From Flammeovirga agarivorans (GTDB lineage Bacteria > Bacteroidota > Bacteroidia > Cytophagales > Flammeovirgaceae): a stretch of 64,000 nucleotides of DNA. The notes under the pieces were generated by a model, which was not told where the DNA came from, did not search any database, and saw only the letters and a program-made list of their open reading frames with translations. A program made the translations under genes and the position numbers. Of the stretch, positions 1 through 9,629 are shown piece by piece; position 1 is the stretch's first letter, and each line of letters starts with the position of its first letter. The stretch is from contig NZ_JABAIL010000003.1 of NCBI RefSeq assembly GCF_012641475.1, forward strand, positions 248,001 through 312,000, read 5' to 3'.

Positions 1-3000
1 CTATCGTAAATTCAGGGTACAAAGTAATATCTCCTCCCACAGAAGGAATAGCTGTGATTTTATTTTCCAATTGCTCTTCTAAATACCACCCTGAGAAATC
101 ATACCCCATTTTCACTGCATCATTTAATGGTGTATTAAAATCATACACTGTAAACTTTGATGGATTATTTGCTTCATAGATTTCCTTATCACTGTAGTAA
201 ATCGTGTACTCGTCAACACTGAACTCAGCATATAAATCTAAATTTCCAAGGTTCTCTTCTGTTACCGCAACTACTTCATCGGTAAAGTCTGGATTTGAGG
301 ACCACTTGATAAATGTAAAGTCTGCTTTTGTTGCCGGTGTTAATACTAACCCTAAATCGGCGATAGTTACTGTCTTTGGGTTTTCATGAATAACCCCTTC
401 CATATGATGATAAGTAAGAGGGTATACCACAGGTGTAAGTAGAGGATATAAATCGATATCATCATAAGAGCCCTGCTCAATATTTTCTACTTTCTCTGTG
501 AATTCCTTATCCGTGTACCAACCTTCAAAAATATAGTGTGCCTTTGAGATTTCAGGTAAATTAAAGGTTGGCGTATTAATCGTAAATTCCGACGGGAATT
601 TATCCGTATCGATACCTTCTTCTACATGATATTTAATTTGATACTTTTTCAGTCCTCCAACCGTAAAATCAAATGATTTATTTTCTTGAATATCTTCAAT
701 ATTAATCTCACTAGGAATCACTTCGTATCCCTTGGTTTTAGGAGTGATAGTAAAAGAGTTTCCTTTGTTGGCCATGAGCGTTGTAGATTGCGAATCTCTT
801 AGCTTTGAAACTAAATTGACATCTCCTGAGACTTCGTAATAGTATACCTCACCTTCTGGAAAATTAAGATTTACCTGTAGCTCTGGAATCTTATTATCTC
901 GATATGACATTAAATTACCATAAGGAATATTATCTCCAGATTCGCTAATTAATTCATCCAACACATTACTCTTATAGGTCTTATAACTTATCCACTTTGT
1001 CGATTGACCATACACTGACGATAAACTAGGATATGGTAAATACAACATTGTTGAGAATGTAAATTCTCCGATATATAGCAAAGTGGTCGGCAAATCAATA
1101 ACAGGGAAATTATTGTTATGATAAAACACTCCATCTTCCAAAAATTTTAATCCTTCAGGTAAGTTGATATCGATGATATTATTGTAATCGAACACATTAT
1201 CTTGCAATCGAGTAAGCTGACTATCTTCCTCCTCAAATTTCACTTTCCATAGGTTATTGTTACTAAATGCTTCATAACCAATTTCCCTTACTGTGTTAGG
1301 AAAGTATAACTCTTCTATATCATTTCCTCGAAAAGCAAGAGGTCCAATCCATTCAATATTCTCTCCTAATTCTAATTCTTTAATCTCATTACTTAGAAAA
1401 GCACCTTTCCCTATTGATTTTATATTTTCTCCTAATTTCAATGTTTTAATCCCTAAGCTACTGAAGACATAATCACCAATACCTTCAATAGGTTGCCCAT
1501 TTAACTCATCAGGGATAATGATATGTTGAATACTCTTATTAGAGAAGTACTCTACAAGCACATTATTTTCTATCCTCATATGATTTTCATCTAATGTAAT
1601 TGTGTCTTCCACTATAAAGGTATATTCTAAATAAGGCTTCGCTTGATACTCTCCTTTAGGATAAGTATAGCTCCCTGCCTTCCAATAACCTTCGAATGTT
1701 GGATGCTCAGGTAGGTGAAAAGGTACCCATGGATGTGAAGTTGAGTAACTCAATTCATTAAACGCTTTACTCTTAATATGTACCAATGAATTGGGAAGTT
1801 CGATCGTATCATAAGCATTTCCATAAAATGCCTTTTCACCAATAGAAAGTAATCCTTCATTGAAATCTATAAAGGCAATTTCATTATCCTTAAAAGCAAA
1901 ATCTCCAATATTTTTCACAAAACTTGGTATCGAGATCGTCCCTGAAATCTTGTTTCCTTGAAAAAGTTCACTACTGATTTTTTTCAAATTTGTTGGTAAA
2001 TAGAGGACTTCCAATTCATTATCCATAAATACACCATCGCCCAAAAGAATATCATTGTTCTTATAAAGAATTTCATTGATACTATTCCCTTGGAAAGCAT
2101 AATTACCTACTTCTTGTATGGAAAGTGGTAAAGTCAGTTTTTCGATCTTATTGCCCCTAAGGAATTCTGTCGGTATACGGTTAATTCCTTCAGGGAATAC
2201 TAATTCAGTAAAGTTATTATTTTTAAAAACCCCTGTGCCTAAAGAAACTACTTGATCATTAAATATTACAGTACTTAGGTGATTTAAAGCAAAGGCAAAA
2301 TCTCCAAAATCAGTAACATTGCTCAAGTCAACCTCTTCTAGGTTACACCCATAAAAAGCATAATCACCTATTTTTTTAACACCCGAGGGTAATACCACTG
2401 TCGATAAACTTTTATTATTCTGAAAAGTGTTAGGAGCAATTTCAGTCATCCCTTCAGGTATGACAACTGCTTCTAACTTTGCTCCACTAAATGCTCCATA
2501 CTGGATTTCTACTAGTGTTGACGGTAAGGTAATAGAAGTAAAACTACTGTTCATAAAGGCTTCCCTTTCTATCACTTTTAATGTCTCCGGTAGTTTGATT
2601 TGATCGATCTTACTGTACCTAAATGAACGTTCATAAATCGTATCATATTCAGAAGATATTTCAATGTATTTGGCACTGACATTATTAAAGAATTCTTCTC
2701 CTACCTTCGTTACTTTTATTCCTCCAAATTGGGCAGGGAGAAAAACTCTATCATAATACATAAAGTCTTTTCTATTCAACTTCGAAAGTACCCCATTATC
2801 ATCGATAACGACATCATCTAATGTTAGTGTATAATCTTTCGCCCCATCAATCAGAATATAAGAACGATTGTAGTTTGCACTGTACGTAATTTCCTCTAAA
2901 GGTTCATAAATCTTCCCTGTTTCCACTTCCAACCAAATACTCGTCCCGTCTAATGGTTCAGGCATGGGTAATGACTTCAATTGACTATTATACATGAAAA

Positions 3001-5005
3001 TATTTTTATCAATTCTTTTTAAGGCTGAAGGTGAAGGCAAGTGAAATCCTTCGTACAAACTGCTTCCAAAAACACCTTCGTGTATTTCTTCTAAACTCTC
3101 GGGGAGTATCACAGAAGTGAAATTATTATACTGTAATGACCACTTTTCTAAAATCGTCACTGTATTTGGAAGCTCTATACTTACTAAATGCTTATTACGT
3201 AATACATTCTCCCCTAAGATTTTGACTTCTTGATCCTGTAGTATTTCAGGTATAATTAACTGTACATCGGTTAAATCTGGGTAGACTGTCACCAAACGTC
3301 CATTGACTATTTCAACATCTGCATCTGTTAATGTATATGGAACTGAGGTGTCGATTGGGGGGCGTTCTTCTACTGATTCTCTATAGCTATAAGTTACTGT
3401 CAAAGATGGCGTTCGCATACCTGGAGGAAAAGCATAACTACTCGTATACCATAGTTTTCCTTCTGTAGCAGAGTGAGGCAAAATGAAAGATAAGAATTCA
3501 TTATTAATAAATGCACTACTTTTAATCTCTCGCACTTTTTCATTGAAGTTGAGGGTGTTCTCACTTAATAGATTTGACGCAAAGCTTCTTTCCCCTATCA
3601 CTTCTATATTTTCAGGAAAAGTAATTTCTGTTAGTCTATTACTCGCAAAACATTCCTCTGAAATTTCCACTAATGTCGAGGGCAAGTGTAAAACACTTAT
3701 TTCATTTCGATAAAATGCCTCTTCACCTAATGTTCCTGTAAAATCACTCAGGTCTAAAGCTTGTATTTTGTTATTCTCGAAACAACTTTCTGAGATGTAA
3801 TTAATTTTATCACCAATAGTAAGTACTTTAATTTCATTTTCTGCAAATGCTGCTTCCCCTAACTCTACTTCCTTGTCCTTTAACGCCAGAGCAGCTATCT
3901 GGTTCCCATAAAATGAACGATCACCAAAGTAAATATGGTTGGTCTCAATGTTCAACTCTACTATCTGGTTTTTCCAAAAAGCATTACTTTTTACACTATC
4001 CAATGAAGCTGGTAATGTTATACTTTTAAGCTGATTTTCGTAAAAAGCTCTTTCTCCTATGACTTCTAAGGTTGAAGGTAGGTTCACTTCTTCAATTACA
4101 TTTCCTTCAAAGATATTATCTCCAATTTTAGTTACCCCTTCGGGTATTACAACCTTTTTAATGGATTCAAAATCTTTGAAATAAGCATCGGGCAATACTT
4201 TCCAACCTTCTAAGAAAACGACTTCTTCAAGTGATCGATTATCTTCAAATGGATTCTTGTATAGTTCTACATCAGCAGGTATCTGAAGGGAAGAAAATGA
4301 GTTATAACTAAATGCATTTTCCCCGATATAACTTATTCCTTCAAAATCAACTTCAGTCAGAAAATTACTTCTAAAAGAATATTCAGGAATACTATCATTA
4401 TATACCTCTTTCAAAACCATCTCAGTAAGTCGGTTTTCTCTAAATAACCCTTTAGGAACTCTATTCAACTGCCCATTAAATGCTACATTTTCAAGTTCAT
4501 TTCTCCTAAAACATTCATCTCCAATTTTTGTCACTGAAGAAGGAATCGTTATTTCTTTTAGTTGATTATCATAGAAAACTCCCTCCCCCAAAGAATCTAA
4601 ACCTTCTGGTAATTGAACTGCAGTTAAGTAGTTTCTAGCAAATGCTCCATCTCCAATAATTTCTACAGATTCCGGGATAATAACCGAGTGGATTCGATGT
4701 TTTTCGAACGCCTGTTTTCCTATCACTTTTACCGTTGGAGGAATCACGACACTTCTTATAAACTCTGACCGATTGAATAAAAATGTTTCCTCGTCTATTT
4801 TTCTTAAGAAGGCTTTCTCACCAATCTCAATAATTTCTTGGTTGTCTAAAATTCTAGGAATAATAATATCTCCATAGACATATGAAGATTTTAGTAAGAT
4901 ACCATTTTCCACAATTACATCATCGTCTTCCAAGACATGCTGAGCTTGAGTAATAGACGTAAACGTACTAAGGAAAATTAGTAGAAGAAGTGGTAGTCTG
5001 TACAT
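1..5005 (-). CDS. Secreted BspA-like leucine-rich repeat protein with InlB B-repeats (3' end outside window)
   Basis: This reading frame is open from an ATG at 5005 to the left edge, about 1,668 codons without a stop, so the C-terminus is missing. A hydrophobic signal peptide (MYRLPLLLLIFLST, ending near TQAQ) is followed by dozens of LRR_5 (BspA/TpLRR) units of about 23 residues of the type 'IGExAFxxNxLxxIxLPxSL'. These are interrupted about every 400-500 residues by linkers resembling 'DADVEIVNGRLV'. Three InlB B-repeats follow ('F.GWYTDKEFTEKV' type). Known relatives are cell-surface or secreted adhesins or binding proteins. The missing end probably holds further B-repeats and a type IX or other sorting domain. 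It is divergent from sigZ. A function beyond surface binding is not supported. Confidence 0.9.
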   Translation of the reverse strand, partial: MYRLPLLLLIFLSTFTSITQAQHVLEDDDVIVENGILLKSSYVYGDIIIPRILDNQEIIEIGEKAFLRKIDEETFLFNRSEFIRSVVIPPTVKVIGKQAFEKHRIHSVIIPESVEIIGDGAFARNYLTAVQLPEGLDSLGEGVFYDNQLKEITIPSSVTKIGDECFRRNELENVAFNGQLNRVPKGLFRENRLTEMVLKEVYNDSIPEYSFRSNFLTEVDFEGISYIGENAFSYNSFSSLQIPADVELYKNPFEDNRSLEEVVFLEGWKVLPDAYFKDFESIKKVVIPEGVTKIGDNIFEGNVIEEVNLPSTLEVIGERAFYENQLKSITLPASLDSVKSNAFWKNQIVELNIETNHIYFGDRSFYGNQIAALALKDKEVELGEAAFAENEIKVLTIGDKINYISESCFENNKIQALDLSDFTGTLGEEAFYRNEISVLHLPSTLVEISEECFASNRLTEITFPENIEVIGERSFASNLLSENTLNFNEKVREIKSSAFINNEFLSFILPHSATEGKLWYTSSYAFPPGMRTPSLTVTYSYRESVEERPPIDTSVPYTLTDADVEIVNGRLVTVYPDLTDVQLIIPEILQDQEVKILGENVLRNKHLVSIELPNTVTILEKWSLQYNNFTSVILPESLEEIHEGVFGSSLYEGFHLPSPSALKRIDKNIFMYNSQLKSLPMPEPLDGTSIWLEVETGKIYEPLEEITYSANYNRSYILIDGAKDYTLTLDDVVIDDNGVLSKLNRKDFMYYDRVFLPAQFGGIKVTKVGEEFFNNVSAKYIEISSEYDTIYERSFRYSKIDQIKLPETLKVIEREAFMNSSFTSITLPSTLVEIQYGAFSGAKLEAVVIPEGMTEIAPNTFQNNKSLSTVVLPSGVKKIGDYAFYGCNLEEVDLSNVTDFGDFAFALNHLSTVIFNDQVVSLGTGVFKNNNFTELVFPEGINRIPTEFLRGNKIEKLTLPLSIQEVGNYAFQGNSINEILYKNNDILLGDGVFMDNELEVLYLPTNLKKISSELFQGNKISGTISIPSFVKNIGDFAFKDNEIAFIDFNEGLLSIGEKAFYGNAYDTIELPNSLVHIKSKAFNELSYSTSHPWVPFHLPEHPTFEGYWKAGSYTYPKGEYQAKPYLEYTFIVEDTITLDENHMRIENNVLVEYFSNKSIQHIIIPDELNGQPIEGIGDYVFSSLGIKTLKLGENIKSIGKGAFLSNEIKELELGENIEWIGPLAFRGNDIEELYFPNTVREIGYEAFSNNNLWKVKFEEEDSQLTRLQDNVFDYNNIIDINLPEGLKFLEDGVFYHNNNFPVIDLPTTLLYIGEFTFSTMLYLPYPSLSSVYGQSTKWISYKTYKSNVLDELISESGDNIPYGNLMSYRDNKIPELQVNLNFPEGEVYYYEVSGDVNLVSKLRDSQSTTLMANKGNSFTITPKTKGYEVIPSEINIEDIQENKSFDFTVGGLKKYQIKYHVEEGIDTDKFPSEFTINTPTFNLPEISKAHYIFEGWYTDKEFTEKVENIEQGSYDDIDLYPLLTPVVYPLTYHHMEGVIHENPKTVTIADLGLVLTPATKADFTFIKWSSNPDFTDEVVAVTEENLGNLDLYAEFSVDEYTIYYSDKEIYEANNPSKFTVYDFNTPLNDAVKMGYDFSGWYLEEQLENKITAIPSVGGDITLYPEFTI

Positions 5006-5221
5006 CCGTAATAGAAGTTTGCTTTAATATAGATTTTAATAGCAATTTAGATAATTTTTCATTTTTTAAAAACAAACACAACAGTAATGTTATCTGTAAT
5101 ACACTCACCATCAATAAGAGAATAAATAACAGAAGGTCAGTACTTAAATTTCTTAACAGCACTATTCATCCTTAATCTCTACCTTTACGTTTAAATAAAG
5201 TACATCAAGATCATTTTGTCT

Positions 5222-5770
5222 ATGGAAAAGGAACTGCTGATTGTTTGGAATGAAATGCATGAGCGTTTATTGAACTTTGTCAATAGTAAAGTTCATGACG
5301 ACGATTTATCTCAAGATATTGTTCAGGAAGTCTTTATTAAAGTGTTCTCAAAAATCGATACACTAAAAGATAAGGACAAACTTGTTGCATGGATTTTTCA
5401 GATCACAAGAAATGAGATTGTTTCCTATTTCAGACAAAATAAAATTCAATTACCTGCCGATGAACTTGTGGAGGACAACGAAGTATTGGAAGATGAATAC
5501 TTAGATGAAATCATCAATTATGTTCACCCAATGATTAATGTTTTACCCCAAAAATACAAAGAGGCCTTAGTGTTATCAGACATAGAAAATATCTCACAAA
5601 AAGAATTAGCAGAGAAACTTCAAATTTCTTATTCAGGTGCTAAATCTAGAGTACAAAGAGGTCGAAAATTGCTTAAAGAAACGTTTGATAAATGTTGTGA
5701 TATAACCACTGATGTATACGGTGGTGTTATTGATTGCAAACCAAAAGACCCATTTAATCAATGTGACTAA
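5222..5770 (+). CDS. sigZ: ECF-type RNA polymerase sigma factor, SigZ family
   Basis: A 182-residue sigma factor. Region 2 is near the N-terminus (DDLSQDIVQEVFIKVFSKI, then DKLVAWIFQITRNEIVSYFR), and region 4 holds the helix-turn-helix (QKELAEKLQISYSGAKSRVQRGRKLL). The ATG at 5222 is preferred to an in-frame TTG two codons upstream. The tail is cysteine-rich (KCCDIT, VIDCKP, NQCD), as I recall for SigZ relatives. No anti-sigma gene is adjacent; the next gene is a PLP C-S lyase 153 bp downstream with its own Cys-rich tail. The promoters it serves are unknown. It would direct core RNA polymerase to a small regulon, perhaps redox or sulfur related (inference). Confidence 0.88.
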   Translation: MEKELLIVWNEMHERLLNFVNSKVHDDDLSQDIVQEVFIKVFSKIDTLKDKDKLVAWIFQITRNEIVSYFRQNKIQLPADELVEDNEVLEDEYLDEIINYVHPMINVLPQKYKEALVLSDIENISQKELAEKLQISYSGAKSRVQRGRKLLKETFDKCCDITTDVYGGVIDCKPKDPFNQCD

Positions 5771-5923
5771 ACTTATTTTGCGTCTTTTTTTTACGCCAGC
5801 GTCTATAGGGTGTTTTTAGTAATAAAGGCCTTAAAATGAAGAGATAAATACTGAATAGATACGTTTTATCTACTCTTCTTCACTTCATTTTCTGTTTAGC
5901 GTAAATAAAAAATAGCAATAAAG

Positions 5924-7147
5924 ATGAGTTTATTTGATCAGACACAAGCTGTAGAGAACCACTTCGCAAAGAGTAATCCTAATTACTTGGAATCCATGTT
6001 CGGAAGAACAGATCTTGCTCCATTATGGATTGCAGATATGGAATTCAAAATCGCTGCACCTATTTCTGAGGAACTGAAACGTTTAGTGGATAGAGGGGTA
6101 TACAGTTATGAATTTATTGAGAAAGATGTTGTTCAAGCCATATCCGATTGGAACCTTAAAAGACATCAATTACAACTTGATACTTCCTCTTTTCTCCAAG
6201 TACCTGGTGTGTTAACTGGTATTTCTATACTTGTCAGAGAATTATCACAAGAAAGAGATGCCGTACTTGTACAGACACCAGTATACCATCAGTTCTTTAA
6301 ATTAATAAAATCTGCCAATAGAACTGTTGTAGAAAACCCTCTTAAAATTCAAGATGGGAAGTATTTCATCGACTTCGAAGACCTAGAGCAGAAGTTCAAA
6401 TCAGAGAAGGTGAAACTGATGATTCTTTGTAACCCTCACAACCCTGTTGGGCGCGTATGGACCAAAGAAGAAATGATACAGTTGAACCATCTTGCCAATC
6501 AATATGGGGTAACAATTATTAGTGATGAAATTCACTCTGATATCATTTTTTCTACTTCAAAATTCAATAGTATTGCCTCTGTTGATACTTTACAAAAGCA
6601 TATTGCAGTAATTGGTTCTCCTGCTAAAACATTTGGTATGCACAGTATCTCGAATGGTTATTTATATGTTCCTAATGAAGACGTTCGCCAGCAATTAAAA
6701 TCAATTATCGGTGGTATGTATTTAGATCATGGCAATATTTTATCGGCTTACGGAACAATTGCCGCTTACACTAAAGGGGAAGAGTGGCTCAACGAATTAT
6801 TGGGTTATCTAGAACAATCCAATCAATGGATCAAAGAGTTTGTTTCAAATGAGTTGCCTGCTGTCACACTTTTCCAACCAGAAGGAACGTATCAGATTTG
6901 GTTAGATTTTAGCGCTCTGAAACTTTCCGATGAAATACTACAACATTTAGTTGTTGATAAAGCAAAACTCGCACTAACTCCTGGTAATTGGTTTGGAGAA
7001 CAACATGGACAATTCATGAGAATGAACATTGCTTCTCCTTTAGCTACTTTACAAGATGCTTTTTATCGTTTAAAAAAGGCCATTGATGAAAGGGATCAAC
7101 TTACTGAATTAAAAAAAGAAGCAAGTAAAGGTTGCTGTTCTTGCTAA
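5924..7147 (+). CDS. patB: PLP-dependent C-S lyase, MalY/PatB family
   Basis: A fold-type I aminotransferase-like enzyme of 407 residues, close to the family norm. The ILCNPHNPVGRVWT motif and the PLP-lysine context SPAKTFGMHSISNGY are clear. MalY/PatB enzymes cleave cystathionine or cysteine conjugates to pyruvate, ammonia and a thiol. The protein ends in an extra Cys-rich tail (KGCCSC) beyond the usual C-terminus, which could bind metal or act as a redox switch (inference). It lies downstream of sigZ, in the same orientation, and is closed by a strong hairpin terminator. Confidence 0.85.
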   Translation: MSLFDQTQAVENHFAKSNPNYLESMFGRTDLAPLWIADMEFKIAAPISEELKRLVDRGVYSYEFIEKDVVQAISDWNLKRHQLQLDTSSFLQVPGVLTGISILVRELSQERDAVLVQTPVYHQFFKLIKSANRTVVENPLKIQDGKYFIDFEDLEQKFKSEKVKLMILCNPHNPVGRVWTKEEMIQLNHLANQYGVTIISDEIHSDIIFSTSKFNSIASVDTLQKHIAVIGSPAKTFGMHSISNGYLYVPNEDVRQQLKSIIGGMYLDHGNILSAYGTIAAYTKGEEWLNELLGYLEQSNQWIKEFVSNELPAVTLFQPEGTYQIWLDFSALKLSDEILQHLVVDKAKLALTPGNWFGEQHGQFMRMNIASPLATLQDAFYRLKKAIDERDQLTELKKEASKGCCSC

Positions 7148-7163
7148 CAAATATATAATGAAG

Positions 7164-7204
7164 AAAGGAGAACGATTGTAATTGAAATCGTTCTCCTTTT
7201 TTAT
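7164..7204 (+). terminator. Rho-independent terminator of patB
   Basis: A 14-bp perfect stem (AAAGGAGAACGATT with its complement) and an 8-nt loop are followed by a T-rich run. It lies 17 bp after the patB stop codon. The A-rich left flank may let it work for the convergent gene at 7232 too. Confidence 0.9.
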
Positions 7205-7231
7205 TTACTCTCCTATATATCAACCTACAGA

Positions 7232-7951
7232 CTACCATTGAACATTAAGTCCAAAATAAGCTACCGAATTTAAGTTTTCAGTTAATGGAACCTCTTTATG
7301 ATTATAATATATTTGATGTCTTATGTTGAGCCCTAACCATTTATTTACCATAAAATTTAATACCAATAAATTACCCAGTCCTCTATAATCTGTATCTTTT
7401 GTCGATTGATAAGTCAGCACTTCCCATTCTACTTGAAATAGCTTTGATATTGGAAATCTTGCTCTAGCAAAAGCACTCCAACTAAATGCTTCATGCAATG
7501 GTGTTTCGGTAAACTGAAAATTCAAGTACCCTGCCATCACATGCAACTGCAAATAAGTATTGGGCTTTTGTTTTAGTACATTCCAACCCATACCCCCACC
7601 TAAAAAAGAGGATTTATCTATATGGTACGATTGGGCAAAACCATTCAAACCATATACAACAGGGTATATTTTCTGTTGATGTCCGTATTGCATCAAACCA
7701 CTTACCCAAAAATCATTGACCACCTCAAACTCTTCTACTTTTATATACTGATAGTTCACATCTAGTTCTACATATATTTTGGAATTATGTAAGGTCGATC
7801 GTAGTGTAGGCATAATACTGTACTGATTTAAATTTCCAGATTGATGTCTTCCAATTAACGACACTCTATTGTTCCATTTCAAGGTATCTAACTCTTGAGA
7901 AAAAGCGGTCATGCTAAATAGTATGATAAAAGAGAGTAGTAATGTTTTCAT
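7232..7951 (-). CDS. DUF481-like outer-membrane beta-barrel protein
   Basis: A 239-residue protein with a cleavable signal peptide (MKTLLLSFIILFSMTAFSQ). Alternating hydrophobic and aromatic strands run throughout, and the protein ends on a strand with terminal Trp (AYFGLNVQW), as expected for an outer-membrane barrel. The overall pattern fits the DUF481/YdiY-like family, which is of poorly defined function. It is convergent with patB. No partner gene is adjacent. Confidence 0.6.
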   Translation of the reverse strand: MKTLLLSFIILFSMTAFSQELDTLKWNNRVSLIGRHQSGNLNQYSIMPTLRSTLHNSKIYVELDVNYQYIKVEEFEVVNDFWVSGLMQYGHQQKIYPVVYGLNGFAQSYHIDKSSFLGGGMGWNVLKQKPNTYLQLHVMAGYLNFQFTETPLHEAFSWSAFARARFPISKLFQVEWEVLTYQSTKDTDYRGLGNLLVLNFMVNKWLGLNIRHQIYYNHKEVPLTENLNSVAYFGLNVQW

Positions 7952-8133
7952 TTTTGTTTAATATAATATTATTGTACATACATCAATTAATGTAAAAAAT
8001 ATATTGTTACAACAACTAATGTATATACAATAGTATAGAAGAATTTTAGTTTTATCAACTTTTTAGTCTAAAAATTTACTTTATTCGATAAAAATGAGAG
8101 GATATAATAGTTCCAATGAGTTTTTTTTAAGCC

Positions 8134-8430
8134 TTATTCTATATTGACTGTTTCTGAAAGAATTTCTTTCCACTCCGGGTTTTTCTTGATATATGCCGCT
8201 ACAAATGGACATAAAGGAACCAATTTATATTCGGTTTTCTCTTTAATTTCAATCAATACATCTAACACCAATTTTTTTCCTATTCCTCTTCCCCCTAAAG
8301 ATCGAGGAACCTCAGTATGCGTTAAGTAAATATTACCTCGAGCAATCAGGTAATCTATAAATGCAATATGACCATCAACATGGTATTCGTAACGTTTTCT
8401 TTCTTGATTATTGATTAATTGATTTTCCAT
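8134..8430 (-). CDS. GNAT-fold acetyltransferase, small YjdJ/COG2388 type
   Basis: A 98-residue single-domain protein. The acetyl-CoA loop is visible as EVPRSLGGRGIGKKLV (R/Q-x-x-G-x-G/A motif), followed by the family-typical core LVPLCPFVAAYIKKNPEWKEIL. Such short COG2388 proteins are about half the length of ordinary GNAT enzymes and their substrates are unknown. It stands alone between non-coding stretches of 182 bp (downstream) and 117 bp (upstream). Confidence 0.82.
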   Translation of the reverse strand: MENQLINNQERKRYEYHVDGHIAFIDYLIARGNIYLTHTEVPRSLGGRGIGKKLVLDVLIEIKEKTEYKLVPLCPFVAAYIKKNPEWKEILSETVNIE

Positions 8431-8547
8431 TTTGGGTAGGTGTTAAAGTACTGATAACCTTTTAGGTGTTGATCTAATTTAAGGATAATAATTGGTAGAA
8501 CTATAATAAGTGATGGTCTGATTCAACTGCAAACCACCACTTTTCTT

Positions 8548-8994
8548 TTACAAGGCATGAATATATGTACTAAAATAAAATAATGTGATATTGATCACTG
8601 CAGACCACATAACAGCACTAATAAACATGTACTTTATGATTTGCCTTTTGTCTGCTCCTAATGTTAGTATGATGATCATTCCTAACGGAGGTCCAAAAAG
8701 AATCGGTGTAAGAAATGCTACACCTTTTATCCCATCCTTTCTCCAAATTTTTACGATCAGTCGATTTTTCTTCGTGAAGATTTTTCTCTTTTTCTTCTTC
8801 GGTCTACTCTTAAATTTTTCTTTAATGTAAGATCCTCCATAGGCCAATAGAATCACCATAGCCATCATTCCTGTAAAACATAAAATAATGGATTCATATA
8901 CTGACAAACCTTCTTTTAATGCCATAAAAGGACCCAATTCGAATTTAAAAGCACTCATTATTATTATTGATAAATAATGTGCTAGTGTTTCCAT
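8548..8994 (-). CDS. Small integral membrane protein, possibly Sm_multidrug_ex/COG2426-like
   Basis: A 148-residue protein with about four hydrophobic segments. A strongly basic cytoplasmic loop (RPKKKKRKIFTKKNR) lies between the first and second pairs. The motif GVAFLTPILFGPPLGMIIILTLGA, with its Gly-Pro-Pro, resembles the putative small multidrug export family. That assignment is tentative, and another small transporter or scaffold is possible. It is monocistronic, with an AT-rich intergenic region upstream. Confidence 0.5.
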   Translation of the reverse strand: METLAHYLSIIIMSAFKFELGPFMALKEGLSVYESIILCFTGMMAMVILLAYGGSYIKEKFKSRPKKKKRKIFTKKNRLIVKIWRKDGIKGVAFLTPILFGPPLGMIIILTLGADKRQIIKYMFISAVMWSAVINITLFYFSTYIHAL

Positions 8995-9191
8995 TTGTGT
9001 TGTTGATTATTTTGATTGATTGTTAGGTGAATGTACCTTCTATTTTACTGAGTATTTACTTTTAAAGATTTGATTTTTAATCTTCTAACCCCATTAATAG
9101 TACGTTTTGAATAGACTTTAATTAGTTTTTGGTAGTAGATTCAATAAACCTAAAAAGTCACACTTTCATTATCTAGATTCCTTAACTGCAT

Positions 9192-9221
9192 AAAAAAAGG
9201 GACGTATTTCTACCTCCCTTT
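9192..9221 (-). terminator. Terminator downstream of the HipA-like/DUF3037 pair
   Basis: Read on the minus strand, a 7-bp stem AAAGGGA/TCCCTTT with a 12-nt loop is followed by a run of T. It lies just past the DUF3037 stop codon. Confidence 0.7.
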
Positions 9222-9242
9222 GTATCTACTATCTTTATTTTT

Positions 9243-9629
9243 TTACTTTACATATTTATCATACAGCTGCTCCAAAATATTTTCTAGTGCCACGCACATT
9301 CCTGGGTGTACTTTAGAGCTTTGTAGTAATGTTGATCTTGTTGCTGTTAGCCAACGAAAACGACTCGGCACATCTTGTTCACCAATCACACCACCATGTT
9401 TTCCACCTATACATACCTCTTCCCATGCCTTCAGGTAAGAACGCACTTCTTCTATGGCTATGTCAGGAGCAAAAGCCTCAAATAATTGCTCATTAATATG
9501 ATATTTGATTTTAATAAAGCGCTTTGCCTTACAAAACATTATTACTCCTACATTCATAAATTCCTCTCGCTCCACTTTTGGAACAAAACGAATTATCGCA
9601 TATTCATATACAAACTTATCCTCTTGCAT
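9243..9629 (-). CDS. DUF3037 family protein
   Basis: A 128-residue protein recognised as DUF3037 from its opening (YEYAIIRFVPKVEREEFMNVGVIMFC) and the conserved downstream acidic/aromatic pattern. No catalytic motif is known for the family. Its start lies inside the end of the HipA-like kinase gene (14-bp overlap), so the two are translationally coupled. DUF3037 genes are recurrently found beside HipA-like kinases. A role as kinase partner or substrate is inference only. Confidence 0.82.
   Translation of the reverse strand: MQEDKFVYEYAIIRFVPKVEREEFMNVGVIMFCKAKRFIKIKYHINEQLFEAFAPDIAIEEVRSYLKAWEEVCIGGKHGGVIGEQDVPSRFRWLTATRSTLLQSSKVHPGMCVALENILEQLYDKYVK

Noticed and set aside
203-4029. Several plus-strand ORFs of 60-76 residues within 1-5 kb
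   Set aside because: All lie opposite the continuous LRR reading frame.
4968-5162. 64-residue hydrophobic ORF (minus) and 61-residue ORF (plus, 4990-5175) at the LRR gene start
   Set aside because: Both overlap the signal-peptide region of the LRR gene out of frame and have low-complexity composition from AT-rich DNA.
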